Source: Pyrenopolyporus hunteri | Taxonomy: Eukaryota; Ascomycota; Sordariomycetes; Xylariales; Hypoxylaceae | NCBI GenBank assembly: GCA_902806595.1 | Contig: CADCXC010000011.1 | Span: 124,001 to 188,000, forward strand | DNA length: 64,000 nucleotides | Direction of reading: 5' to 3' | Shown: positions 40,466 through 50,948 of the stretch, piece after piece | How the letters are laid out: every line of letters starts with the position of its first letter | Position numbering within the stretch: the first letter of the stretch is position 1 | Position numbers and translations under genes: made by a program | The notes under the pieces: generated by a model | The model's input: the letters and a program-made list of their open reading frames with translations, nothing else | Databases searched by the model: none | Told to the model about the DNA's origin: nothing

Positions 40466-40518
40466 TAAAATTCATTTCAAAAATAGTTTTGTCGGTTTTG
40501 CACTAATGGAGCACCGTA
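40466..40518 (-). repeat. Right 53-bp terminal inverted repeat, not RIP-mutated
   Basis: Exact reverse complement of 37343-37395. The normal-composition sequence extends left of it to about 40425 and right into the gene-bearing arm. Confidence 0.95.
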
Positions 40519-40524
40519 CACAAG

Positions 40525-40714
40525 GGAAATAACTTAATTCTAAATATTTTACGAATATCTAATCGTGGGAAACTCATGGTCATAAACAAAATCGCTAAGA
40601 ACCTGAAAACCATTAGGGCAAAATGCAAATATCTAAGAACCATTCTTACTTTCGCTACCTAAGCCCCCAAGCCTGGCTCTATAAGGTAGGTACCTAGGTA
40701 TCCAACAATAAAGA
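40525..40714. other. Short spacer between the transposon edge and the first gene
   Basis: 190 bp of ordinary composition that serves as the downstream region of the minus-strand F-box gene. A GGTAGGTACCTAGGTA motif lies near 40685-40700. No gene is visible. Confidence 0.6.
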
Positions 40715-41512
40715 TCATAAGTCCGATAATTGAAAGACGCGTATGCCGATAGGCTCATCATCCGTGCCCTTATTATACGTGATCCAATCCATCTGACTGC
40801 CCGCATAGTTAACTATTAATACATCGTCGTCGTGTTCCCTGTAGTCGTCCGGGAAGAGCAGCTTCGCTATCTCCAGCAAGTATATGCCGACGATTATACG
40901 CAGCTCATCCGCTGGGGTTGGGACGAAAGGCGTCGGATGCTGGCGTATCTGCCACGCGCCATAAGTCTGTATCCGTCCCTCGATTGATCTGTGGTAGGCT
41001 CTGATCTCGCGGAAGACGGTCGTGGTAAACAGAGATAGTGGAAGCCGGAACTTTTCCGCGTCGAGAATAAGAGTCTTGTCGCTCAGTCCAATGGTACCGG
41101 CGAGGGGATTTGCCCGGGATTTGGTCACGATATTGACGCTGTCCTTCAACCCCGGGACTGAACAGGCGTAACGGGCGGTAGCGGCTTTGAAAATTTCGTG
41201 GCCCATTGTGTTGGAAGTAGCATTATACAGAATGATGTCCTTGGCATCCACGAAGATAGTATGAAATCGAGAAGACAAGACAGTAGTGCTTAAGAGATCA
41301 TCCAAGTCAAGCTGGCATAGAACTTCTTGAATCAGCTCGACAGGTAGAACGCCGAAGTAGCCGAGGAGAAACCCCTCATCCCCCATATTTTCCCTATGCT
41401 CCATTTCTGCAGGCTTGTTTTTTTGTGTTGGCTTTGGTGACCGATGGCAGCAAGACTTTAGCTGGCGAGCCGCGCAAGGTATTGAGATATTTGTTTCCCA
41501 TGAGCTAAGCAT
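40715..41512 (-). CDS. Small F-box protein, otherwise uncharacterised
   Basis: Single open frame of 265 residues. An F-box-like segment (about residues 55-95, VLPVELIQEVLCQLDLDDLL) has the usual Leu-Pro start and a hydrophobic helix pattern. F-box proteins bind Skp1 and present substrates to SCF ubiquitin ligases; the rest of the chain shows no repeats that would reveal a substrate. The first 36 residues look unlike conserved coding sequence, and a start at 41404 (sequence MEHRENMGDE, 229 residues) places the F-box nearer the N terminus, so I prefer it, though the longer start is not excluded. The gene ends about 200 bp from the RIP-affected block, is co-oriented with the IBtk-like gene upstream, and shows no RIP damage itself. 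Confidence 0.7.
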   Translation of the reverse strand: MLSSWETNISIPCAARQLKSCCHRSPKPTQKNKPAEMEHRENMGDEGFLLGYFGVLPVELIQEVLCQLDLDDLLSTTVLSSRFHTIFVDAKDIILYNATSNTMGHEIFKAATARYACSVPGLKDSVNIVTKSRANPLAGTIGLSDKTLILDAEKFRLPLSLFTTTVFREIRAYHRSIEGRIQTYGAWQIRQHPTPFVPTPADELRIIVGIYLLEIAKLLFPDDYREHDDDVLIVNYAGSQMDWITYNKGTDDEPIGIRVFQLSDL

Positions 41513-42304
41513 GGGCGATCTATGTCTGTGTGGGAGCCAGCGTATTTGGTCTTATATATTATTAAATTATTTATATAAGAGCCATCCATCAGCAGAAGAA
41601 AACCGAAACAGCTGTTTCCGAGTATCACTTGTTTATATAGGGATCGGTGAGCCATATACTTAGCAATCTCCCATCGAAATATTTATACTGTCGCTATCCA
41701 ATGAGCTGGGATACAGCAACACAGTAGTAATCAGAAGATGAAAAGGAGTGATGAAAAGGGGCTATGACTGTACAGTACCTGGAAATAGGTCACCTTTGAG
41801 CAAACACGCTTGCTAGGTGCTTATTGTAGGTTCTAAAGGCCAACTTCTAACCCCATTTTCGAAGGACGACAACCGTAACCCGACAGCCTGAATAGTAGAC
41901 GCGTGTGCCGTCTGAACTAAAGCATGGTTTACAGCTCATCGCTCGAGTGGCGGCTTATTTGAGTTGTTAGATAATTAGGTCTAGAAATTCGTGACTGGGG
42001 CTGGCTTAAAAATCTACGGCATGTGAAACACTACCAACTCATATTAGCGGTTGTTTAATCCCACGAAGATGGCCTTCAAATACTGCTGATTGACTGAGGG
42101 ACGAGTATTAGGACGAAGCGTTGAGGGCTTGGAAAGACATATTAGCCGCACCTACATAAGATCTTAGCGATCTTCTCCACCGGGGCATTCCAAAGGGGAT
42201 ACTTACGCGTATGTTAAAAGAAGTCTGGTCATTCGCAATACAATCGGCAATCATAGGTGTATACACTGATTATATTGAGGCGTGATGCTTAACCCTTGCT
42301 CGTT

Positions 42305-42346
<42 letters not shown>

Positions 42347-42517
42347 GGTAGGTATGTACGGTGACAACAAAACTCCTGGTTCACTCTAATCATCTAGATC
42401 GTGCGATCCGGTGCTGTACATGCTCCATCTAGTTGCCGAAACTCCGTATATGCGGCCCAACCGAGTCCGTAGCGAGCACTTTAGGTAATTTAGGCAGATC
42501 CGATGCGACGCCATCCA
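41513..42517. other. Intergenic region: F-box promoter and IBtk-like 3' region
   Basis: About 1 kb between two minus-strand genes. It holds a (TC)n(TA)n microsatellite at about 42304-42346 followed by GGTAGGTATGTACGG. Short frames here have no family resemblance. I see no RNA gene. Confidence 0.6.
42304..42346. repeat. (TC)n-(TA)n compound microsatellite
   Basis: About 12 TC steps run directly into about 9 TA steps. Confidence 0.9.
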
Positions 42518-45500
42518 TCATGCTACCCTTCCCCTACTTCCGCGTCCCCGTCCTCTCGAATTCGAACTAGGTCCGGGTTCAGCGGCTTTCGTATTACTAG
42601 GACCTCCGCCCCCTCCCCTGCCATTATTGCTGCTCTTTGACTTATTGCCACGATTGCTTCTGCGCCCTCCGCCGTGGCCCTTCTTATCCTTGCCTTCTTC
42701 GCGCGCCGTTCGCCTTGCTTCTTCTTCTTGCATGCGTCGGCTTTCCTGATCCCACCATTCCTGGAACGCCTGCTCCTGTTGGATCTCTTGTAGGCTGCGT
42801 TTAGCGACTGCTTCGCGTACGATCTCCTGTTCACGTTGCTGCTCTCCGATGATATCAGCTAGGCCCAGACCAATCTCTTGCTCAGGCTTAGGCGTTCGCT
42901 TGATGTACGATTTTGAATATGGAGCGAGTGGCTGTGCATTGGACTGAGTAGGTGTAGACGCTTGCGCCCCGCTATTGGACCTCTGGCCTGGGAATCTGGT
43001 GTCGGGAGATGCTGTACGACGAGGGATTGATTTGCTGGAGGACCCCTCCACGGCGAGTAGCGGCTTCGGTTTAGGCACGCCTGCTGACGGGCCCGAATGC
43101 CCCACGGCATCGGTTAAGGGTACTTTTGAGGTAGATTGAGTCTTTTGCCAGGGTGACTCCTTCTCGCCAATTCTTGTCCATGGGGATTGCAATTGTTGAG
43201 ACTGAGACTCCTGTCGCGCTGCTTGTTCTGCTTGTTGCTGCTGCAGTTTCCTTTTCCTCTCTTTTTGGGACATCTTTTGTGGAGTGACTTTGCTATTTGC
43301 TCCCCTTCTGTCGGCTGCTATCTCCGCAGAAAGAGCCGATTGGGTTGGTCGAGCCTCGGCTAGTATCTCTCGTATATCTAGCCGTGAGGTAGGTAGTGAA
43401 GATTGACCCCATGGATTACCCCCTGATGCTAGGCGTCTTGTATTAGGATCGTTCTGTGATGTAGTGGGGGTGAAGCTGGATCGCGACGTTGAACCTGGGG
43501 GAGTATTAATTGACGCGGTGGAATCTTCGATGGCTTTTCCTTTCGAGTTTCGCGAGGGACCAGCAAGCGTTGGAAGTCGGTTTAATTCGGCTTGCTCACT
43601 GGATTGAAACGGTCGAGGACTTGGAGAAACGGGACTGGAGCCACCAGGTGATCCTTCCTCGTCCATAGCAAAGATGAGATCAGCATGAGAGTCTCTTGGC
43701 CGAAGTTCTGGTGTGAAGGGCTCGTTCCGAACTGTCTTCAACTTTCTCTTACTCCCATCTAGCATAGGTGGCACACCAACAGACTCATCCAAGCTTCCAA
43801 TACGGGTTTTGAGTGAGGATGATAACTTCTTATCATCATCTCTCTGCGTTACTTTGAATGCCATTTCCTTCACACGCCTCCGCCTCTCCTCGTCAATATC
43901 TTGGACTAATCCGGGGTTACGTTCATGGAGAAGCAAATCAGCCCTTCCGCTCCGCGCAAACGGGCATCTGGCTAATTGATTATCCCTGACGACTTCATCA
44001 AGCTCCAATAAAAGGTCTTCATCAAGATCATCGAGTAGGCTAATTATATATTAGCGATATAATTCTCCAGTCCCTGTAGAGCGCGCGCCCTAGAGAACGG
44101 GTTTATAACAGGATATGGCACAAAAATCCATTTATCAAGTTCACTTACTGGTTCTCGAGCATTGATTCCATTTGAAGGCAGATATACTCTAGCCCCTTAT
44201 CCTTAAACTCTGTCACGGAACATGGACTTATAGCGTTTAATAGTGTTGAAATATTCCGAGTGGTGACTAACAACGTTAGGAAACTGATTCAAGTAATGAT
44301 AGGGAGGGGGTCTTACCGAAACGACCGATGACCTTTTGGCAGACTTGTGATAGGCGATCTAACATGAGTTCGTTGGCAATGCTCATAACGTCCATGACTA
44401 ATTCAGAGAAGTCATCAATGCTCTCCGCAACAACATCGTCGAAAAGCTCTTCCCCTACATCAGCGTATAAATGCTGAAGGACATAATGGAATGACTCCGG
44501 GTCCATATGTTTCAAGTCGATTTTCACGCGGTCCGAATCTTCTTGTGCTGCACGACGACTTTCCAACCACATTCCGCGGGAACGGCCCTGAAAGAGGCCC
44601 TGGAACCATGGACATCTTTGGCAAAGTAAGGCGCTATGAGCGGGGATCTCATCGCCGTCTAGCTCCAAAAGAGCGTCACCATCCTCAAAGAAGATCGGGT
44701 CCTCGATTGCTTTCTTGAAGTCCTTGTTCATTGAACGAGGTGGCGAGCTCTGGAGCCTGACAGCGGTTTCCAAATCGGCCATTCCAAGCCTAGCGGCGAT
44801 CTTCATGAGTTCCGAACGGACTTGACGATACCTATATGCTAGGGGTTTCGATTGTCGTGTAAAATTCCAAGCTGGGATTACTCTGTCGCGATACATGTAG
44901 ACGACGAGGTTCATGAGCGTGATTATATCGATGCTTCCAGCGAATTCCACAATCAACATATTATTCCGTTCGCTGATGTTGAAGAGATCCGCAATTTCGT
45001 AAAATCCGGCCTCCCTGAATTGTTGTAGTCCAGTTCGCAGCGATGGACTCCTGGCGGATAAAAGCCAGGAATGCACAGGGATTATCAAATCAGGGTAAGC
45101 AGCTGCGCGGATGGCTGTACCGAGATTTCCGTGCTGGGAGTGCCAATTCCTGAGGTGGGCTCGAAGATCATCCTCTAAATCAGTCGATATCAATACCTCG
45201 TACGCCAGCGCGTCTACCCGACCCTTGAGTACATCGGGATCCTGGAACTTCCATGTGTCCTTGTTCTCTCGAGTCTTGGAATTCATAGCTTTGAATCCAG
45301 AGAGAGGAAATAGGGGAGCGACGTCCTGCCATAATGTCGGCTCATCGATCTCGATTTGTTCCCTTGTGACGTCGCAGTCTTTACGGATCGCGGCGTACGC
45401 GCCGAATGTAGAGCTTCTGACCGCGACAATGTCGGTAATGTATGAGACGCGCTGAAATTTGAAATCTTTACGCTTAGAGTCCGCCGTATGAAGCGCCTTA

Positions 45501-47447
45501 GTATCTTTAGCCTTCGTTCGTTTAATACGACGCCAGACTGCCCCAGACTGCGTTGAGATCAAGACGGAGCCGTTCTCACCAATGCTAACAGACCTGACGC
45601 CGTCCTTTTTAGAGCTCCAGATGCACTGCGGTACGGTTACCGCATCTTTGATTTTAGACGGATTGGTTGTAGATGCAGCTGGCTGGTTGCCGTCATGCCT
45701 ATGGTTAATTGCCATTGTAAATAGATCGCCATTTCCCGTTACCGCTGCGATAGTATCTCCACCGGACGTAATCTGGCGTATCTCACGGCGACCAGGGTCG
45801 TAACGGGAGGACATGGAGAGTTGCACCGAACGTTGAAGCGGAGAACTTGTGAAAGAGTCAAAGGCGGGGAACTTGATCATGTTATAGCCGTAACTTGTAA
45901 AGACGCAGACGGTATGGTCTTCAAACAGGCACGATGTAGCTTTCTCAATGGCCGAGACCATGACGATCGAAGAGTGACTCGAAAGCAGAGTCGCAGCCAC
46001 TTTTCTAGGAATTGTCTGAACCTCGAGGGACCTAGAATCCGCATCCATCAATGCGAGTTGGCCAACGTTCTTGCCCCAGCAAAATAGAGCGGATCCCGTG
46101 TGCGCCACGGAATGGATGGCAGAGGCGGCCGCTCCGAGTATGATTTCCTTCTTCAAGGGACCAAATACTTGTCGAGGCGTTGTACTAATAGGCTCCTCGT
46201 CAGGTTTCGCCGGAGGGGGTAGGGGGAATCCAAGTTGTGAATATGTATTCGAGCCCCACGTCCAAAGTTCTCCAGTACTGGTAACCGCCATAGAATGGTT
46301 CTGACCAAGTGCAATTTGGACGACCTTCTTGTCGGTCAAACCACCTTGAACAGGCATGAAGGTGAACCTAGTATTCTCGTCACCGAGGCCTAGACGTCCG
46401 CCACGCCCAATGCCACATACGTATAGATTAGACATAGGATCCGTGGTGAGAACTGCGCTATGCAGCTTGGATAGCACCACATCCTGGACCATCAAAGGGC
46501 GATTCTGGATCAAAATTGGAACCTGTGATAGATCGCGAGACACCGAATCCTCGACATTAGATTCGCGTTTCTTTTCCGCGAGATATTGGTTATGAAAATG
46601 TTTAATTAAATGGTCGGGGCGCTTCAAATAGATGCGCTCCGGGAATTGCCTGTCATCTTCGTCACCAAGACCAAGGGTGAGGTTATTGTTACTACCGAAC
46701 GTGAAGACTTCTTCACCTAAGGCGGGAGGTTTGCTATGATGCCTGAAATAAATGTTAGCGAGGCGGACACGGCCTTCAATATTATTAGTTCTCGCCCTAC
46801 CTAGCGTCTTCACCCCCCGACCCCTCGTCGCTGTCCGAACCATCGTCTTCTAAGCTTGCACGTTCTTCCGAGACTTTAAGAGTTCGTAGTGCAATACTGG
46901 CATTATAGACGTCGAAAGGACTGTTTCCTTCGTGGTCCTTTGTCTTAATCAATTGTCCGACCCTAGTAACGGCAGTTCCACCAAGCGAGCCCGTCAAGTC
47001 CCTGCGCTCCTTATCAAGTAGCAACCGCGCTATTGAAATATTTCCATTGTACAAGGCTCTGTGCAGGGCATTCCAGCCACTCTCGTAGTCCTGGGCGTAG
47101 ATGTCGATGGCCGGGTGATCGAGGAGAGCCTCGACAAAACAGATGGCATTCGAGGAGGTAGACGAGGCAGCCCGAAGCAGAACAGTCAGGCCCGAGTAGT
47201 CGCGGCTATTAATCTCGCCCTTTCCGAGGATGTTACTAGCATTCTTAGGCGCGACAATAGAAGCGCCGAGGCCGGATACCTTGCGCGACTTGGTGGCGGT
47301 TCGCGGCGAACTTCCGAATGCTCCAGGACTACCTACTCCCGGCCCAGGAGTCTTGGATGGATTCTGGGAATAGCTGGCGGGAGCCAGGAGCCGACGGAAT
47401 CTGTCGACATCAGTTTCCCAGTAGTATTTCCAAAGTAGATGACTCAT
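42518..47447 (-). CDS. Ankyrin-RCC1-BTB protein, inhibitor of Bruton kinase (IBtk) type
   Basis: Four exons join to 1570 residues: 47447-46801, 46742-44317, 44266-44149 and 44039-42518. All introns are GT-AG (58, 50 and 109 bp); branch-like CTAAC or CTAAT lies near the acceptors of introns 1 and 3. Order of parts: ankyrin repeats (about residues 80-185), RCC1 propeller repeats (about 226-450, for example VFTFGSNNNLTLGLGDED and LWTWGSNTYSQLGF), a degenerate BTB (about 756-880), a clear BTB (about 897-1025, EIPAHSALL), then a disordered Ser/Pro/Gln region. Near 1450-1505 is a Glu/Gln helix beginning LADIIGEQQREQE, which resembles the C-terminal helix of animal IBtk, followed by an Arg-Gly-rich tail. 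This architecture matches IBtk; BTB members of this kind act as CUL3 ubiquitin-ligase adaptors. The fungal substrate is unknown. The splice from GRF to VTTRNISTLL restores the BTB-following helices, which supports the model. Confidence 0.88.
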
Positions 47448-47708
47448 GTGTGTTGGACGGGGTGTCGTTCAAAGCACTTCAAACTGCACCTCGCTGTGAG
47501 TCTCGGAGGATCACGGCTTGTTTAAAGGTGCGATTAGAAGCGCTTCGACCTGACAAGATGTTGGGCGGGAATAATCCCGCTGAGAGATACACCCCGAAAT
47601 ATGTAACTACGGTGGTATTTGCGCTGGTTGTTGGCTTCACGAACAGGATATACGGGATACTACGAGTCGGCCGGTCGGAGAATCGGGAATCACGTTTGCT
47701 TCGAGATT

Positions 47709-47760
47709 GACTTTGACTTCGACTTCGACTTCGACCTTGATTTTGGTTTTGGTTTTGGTC
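47709..47760. repeat. Hexanucleotide repeat GACTTC to GGTTTT
   Basis: Nearly nine six-base units: GACTTT, GACTTC three times, GACCTT, GATTTT, then GGTTTT twice and a partial GGTC. It lies about 260 bp upstream of the IBtk-like start. Confidence 0.8.
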
Positions 47761-49179
47761 AAATTAACACACGGGATACGCGAGGAATAGACGGGTAGGG
47801 CTGCTTTAAACGTATGCGATAGGCTGTATCGGACCGGACGCAGTTATCGGGAGTCAAAAAGGGTATGCTTGATCGTTACGGGTTATCTCGTTAGAAGTCG
47901 TCGACTAGGGATGTAAGCTACGGCGGTATACCTCGTCGAATATTCGTTTATGAAAGCTGGCCAAAGATGAGATGCTACAAGAATCGGTGGCGGTTTGCTA
48001 AGCGTAGGTGTCATAAGGGTCATGGACAGGGGAAAGAGACCCAGATGATAAGTACCAGGTAATGATAAGTGCAAGTGGGAGAAGGTAGGCGGAGATAAGG
48101 GACGGAAGCTGCGATACCTAGGGTACCCTACCCGTATCTTCTGTTTGTGTGCGAACCCCGCCACGCTACTGTAGAAAGCCGGGTCATTATAGGCCAATCA
48201 TAACCCGTCCTGATAGGGCATGGCAAATCCTCAGCATATTAAGTCGTGCTGGTTCTTTAGGTACCTGTTATTTCAGTACATTGGCGCTCTTAACGTCGGA
48301 GTCTTCTGGCAACACCACGGGATTTTGCGGCCAACCCGTCTAATACTCAGCACACGTTTTATGAAGCGTTCACCGCCTCCGGCTCAGGATGCTGTTTAAG
48401 GAACGGGAAAGTATTCCGATTCAAGACCCAAGAAAAGGGTCTCCATGTATGCACCAAGCCTTCCAGGTTCTAAGCTATAGCTCGCGCTCCTGCAAAACAT
48501 TGGACGCTGCGGAGCTTGCATGCATATCCCCCACGAGGTCCCCGGAATAGTGACCTATATATACACGTACGTAACCCTGGTTAGGCTGGTCCCCGGTTGA
48601 ACGAACAAGCAGTATTATAATGGTGAGTCCCAGCTGAATCGTAGGGCTACGAATAGGAACCTATTCCGGGAAATCGATTTGAAATAGATATCCAAGGTTC
48701 TCTTTGTTTTATTCCCGTAGACAATAGTATTACATTAGTATTCTGGTCTTTTGCTACTCGTGGTATATATCGGGGTCTGTCTATCACGGCGTAGCATTGC
48801 GGACTCCGCTAGCATTCATGCATACTTCTTATCTCCGCTGGGTGCAATGCTGTAGTCCATATTCTTCATTAAGGCTACCTAAGGTATCTGGTTATTATGG
48901 GCATTGAACCCTCATACTATTAGCTCTATACAACTCTTTAGGACGGTTATACGCAATCGAGCCGGGCTCAAAAGGAACAAGCACTACATTGTATTGTACG
49001 ACTTCAACTTCCCCCCTAATTACACCCTAACAAACCCACGAATAAATGACCTCATGTAAGAGTGCATCTATTGCTTCCTACATTTACGTAGCATGAAGAC
49101 GTATAACAAAACGTAAATTGAAACCATCGTAAAATCAATATCATTGCTACAGCCTACCCAATAATTTCTCTTTTCTTTA

Positions 49180-49345
49180 TCTACCTAGGTACCTAGGTAT
49201 TTACTTAGAGCAGTGTATGTCAACTCGTGAAGTAAAGTACGCCTACGCCTCCACACTCGAGTCCTTAGGTAGGTACGTACCCAGATTTGTCAACAATCAA
49301 GATTAAACCCGATGATTAGGTAGGTACCTAGGTACCTAGACCTAA
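49180..49345. repeat. Cluster of TACCTAGG / TAGGTAGG motifs
   Basis: TACCTAGGTACCTAGGTA near 49183-49200, TTAGGTAGGTACGTACCC near 49266-49282 and TAGGTAGGTACCTAGGTACC near 49318-49337. The core is self-complementary (CCTAGGTACCTAGG). Similar single motifs recur through the gene-bearing arm. Confidence 0.75.
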
Positions 49346-49685
49346 CTACCCTACGAAAGTACCCGCCTTCCACCGAACCTAACCCTAGGTACAACGCTAA
49401 GAGGTACCTGATCCTTCTAAATTTGGGGTTCGCTCATAGCTCCGATCCGGCGGGCACCCTGGATGTCCTGGGAGACTATATGTATTAGTGGGCCCAAGGG
49501 TGTGCCGCCCATCGCAAATGACTTCGTGAGAAATTCCAAATTCATTCTTAATAAAAGCCATACAACCGCCAGTAACCGCCAACCGTGTAATTTTTACAAG
49601 CCTTCCTAGCACACCTCTCTTCTACCTCCTAATTGAGTTCAGACACGGATCAACTATCATTTACTAGAAGTCAGACTCGCCCAAG

Positions 49686-50948
49686 ATGTCGCAGGACAAA
49701 CCGCTCCCCTTCATATACACCTTCGCCGCAGGTCCGTCGCATCCTTACCGTCACTGCCGATGGTCGTTGTCAGATGAACTAACGACCTAGCTTAGGTGCC
49801 GTTGCTGGCATTTCCGAGGCAAGTCGAGTACTCAATGCCCTTTCATGTAGCTATAGAACTAATATTTCACGGTTTCCTTCTAGATCTTGACCATGTATAT
49901 CCAACCATACCCCGCTTGAGTCTGTCGCGTGCACATCGTTGACATGGACTAGGTACCCCCTAGATGTTGTGAAGACCCGAGTGTAAGCAGCAGCACGATC
50001 TTATGGCCGGCGCAACCGAAGCTTACTACGGGCTAGACAACTCCAAACCGGCAAGGGAACCGGCGCAGACTCGTACAATGGCATGCTAGACTGCTTCCAG
50101 AAGATCGTCCGTAATGAAGGGTATGGTCGCTCTCAGGAACTCAAGACCATACACTCACCCAAAGCGCAGGTTCTCAAGATTATATAGAGGCATCACAGCC
50201 CCTATATTAATGGAAGCTCCGAAGCGTGCCACGAAGTTTGCTGCCAACGACGAATGGGGCAAGTTCTACCGCAAGGCTTTCGGCGTCGAGAAGATGAATC
50301 AATCGCTGTCCATCTTAACGGGTGCCTCGGCCGGCGCTACCGAGTCCTTTGTCGTCGTCCCCTTTGAGCTGGTCAAGATCAGGCTGCAGGACAAGGCTTC
50401 GGCAGGCAAATATACCGGCATGATCGATGTCGTGACCAAAACCATCAAGAACGAGGGCGTTTTGGCCATGTACAATGGCCTCGAGAGCACCATGTGGCGT
50501 CACATACTCTGGAATGCCGGTTATTTCGGATGTATCTTCCAGGTAAAAGCGCTCCTACCGCAAGCCGACACCAAGAAGGGTGAGATTGTCAACAGCTTGA
50601 TCTCTGGCTCTATTGGTGGTACTGTCGGTACGATAGTCAACACGCCGATGGACGTCGTCAAATCACGTATCCAAAATAGCCCCAAAATTCCCGGTCAGAC
50701 TCCGAAATACAACTGGGCTTGGGGCGCTTGCGCCACCGTGATGAAGGAGGAAGGCTTCGGCGCTCTATACAAGGGTTTCTTGCCCAAGGTTCTAAGACTT
50801 GGCCCAGGAGGAGGCATCCTGCTAGTTGTTTTCACAGGCGTCATGGTAAGCACTATCATCTTGCTCCTTGAACACATCGAATACATCACCGGGTGGTTGC
50901 TAATGCTGTTACTCGTAGGATTTCTTCCGCTCTATGAAAGGAATATAG
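49686..50948 (+). CDS. Mitochondrial 2-oxodicarboxylate carrier
   Basis: Seven exons give 299 residues: 49686-49731, 49796-49818, 49884-49894, 49953-49982, 50037-50120, 50170-50845 and 50919-50948. This is a mitochondrial carrier with three repeats, shown by signature motifs PLDVVK (residue 29), PFELVK (129) and PMDVVK (224). The N terminus (MSQDKPLPFIYTFAAG) and end (VFTGVMDFFRSMKGI) are those of yeast Odc1/Odc2-type carriers, which exchange 2-oxoadipate and 2-oxoglutarate across the inner membrane for lysine and glutamate metabolism. Length is usual. Intron 2 (49819-49883) begins GCAAGT, a GC-AG intron; the other five are GT-AG. Exon 3 is only 11 nt. Every junction restores conserved carrier residues (GISE-ILTMYP, KTRV-QLQTG, NEG-FSRLYRG). 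A single-exon reading from 50114 would lose the first repeat and is wrong at both ends. Confidence 0.95.

Larger units (their letters stand above)
37343..40518. mobile_element. 3.2-kb block bounded by perfect 53-bp terminal inverted repeats, with nested LTR remnants
   Basis: 37343-37395 and 40466-40518 are exact reverse complements over 53 bp, starting TACGGTGCTCCATTAGTG. Immediately outside, CACAAG occurs in direct orientation on both sides (37337-37342 and 40519-40524). This may be a 6-bp target duplication; alternatively the terminal TA is a Tc1/mariner-type duplication and the CACAAG match is chance. The repeats, and about 40 bp inside the right one, show no RIP, while 37400-40425 is the most AT-rich DNA in the window and has lost most CpG too. 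The interior holds several LTR-family copies and two foldbacks, so it is probably a short inverted-repeat transposon invaded by other elements rather than one transposase gene. Confidence 0.8.
47448..49685. promoter_or_regulatory. Shared upstream region of two divergent genes
   Basis: 2.2 kb between the IBtk-like gene (-) and the carrier gene (+), so both promoters lie here. Features are a hexanucleotide tract (GACTTC grading into GGTTTT) at about 47709-47760 and a dense cluster of TACCTAGG and TAGGTAGG motifs at 49180-49345, about 350-500 bp before the carrier start. The reading frames inside are short and unlike any family. No tRNA or other RNA gene was recognised. Confidence 0.55.

Noticed and set aside
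40466..40518. Telomere or chromosome-end interpretation of the AT block border
   Set aside because: No TTAGGG arrays are present; the border is explained by the inverted-repeat element.
44491..47710. Several plus-strand frames of 70-130 codons opposite the IBtk-like gene
   Set aside because: All are complements of the RCC1, BTB and ankyrin coding exons.
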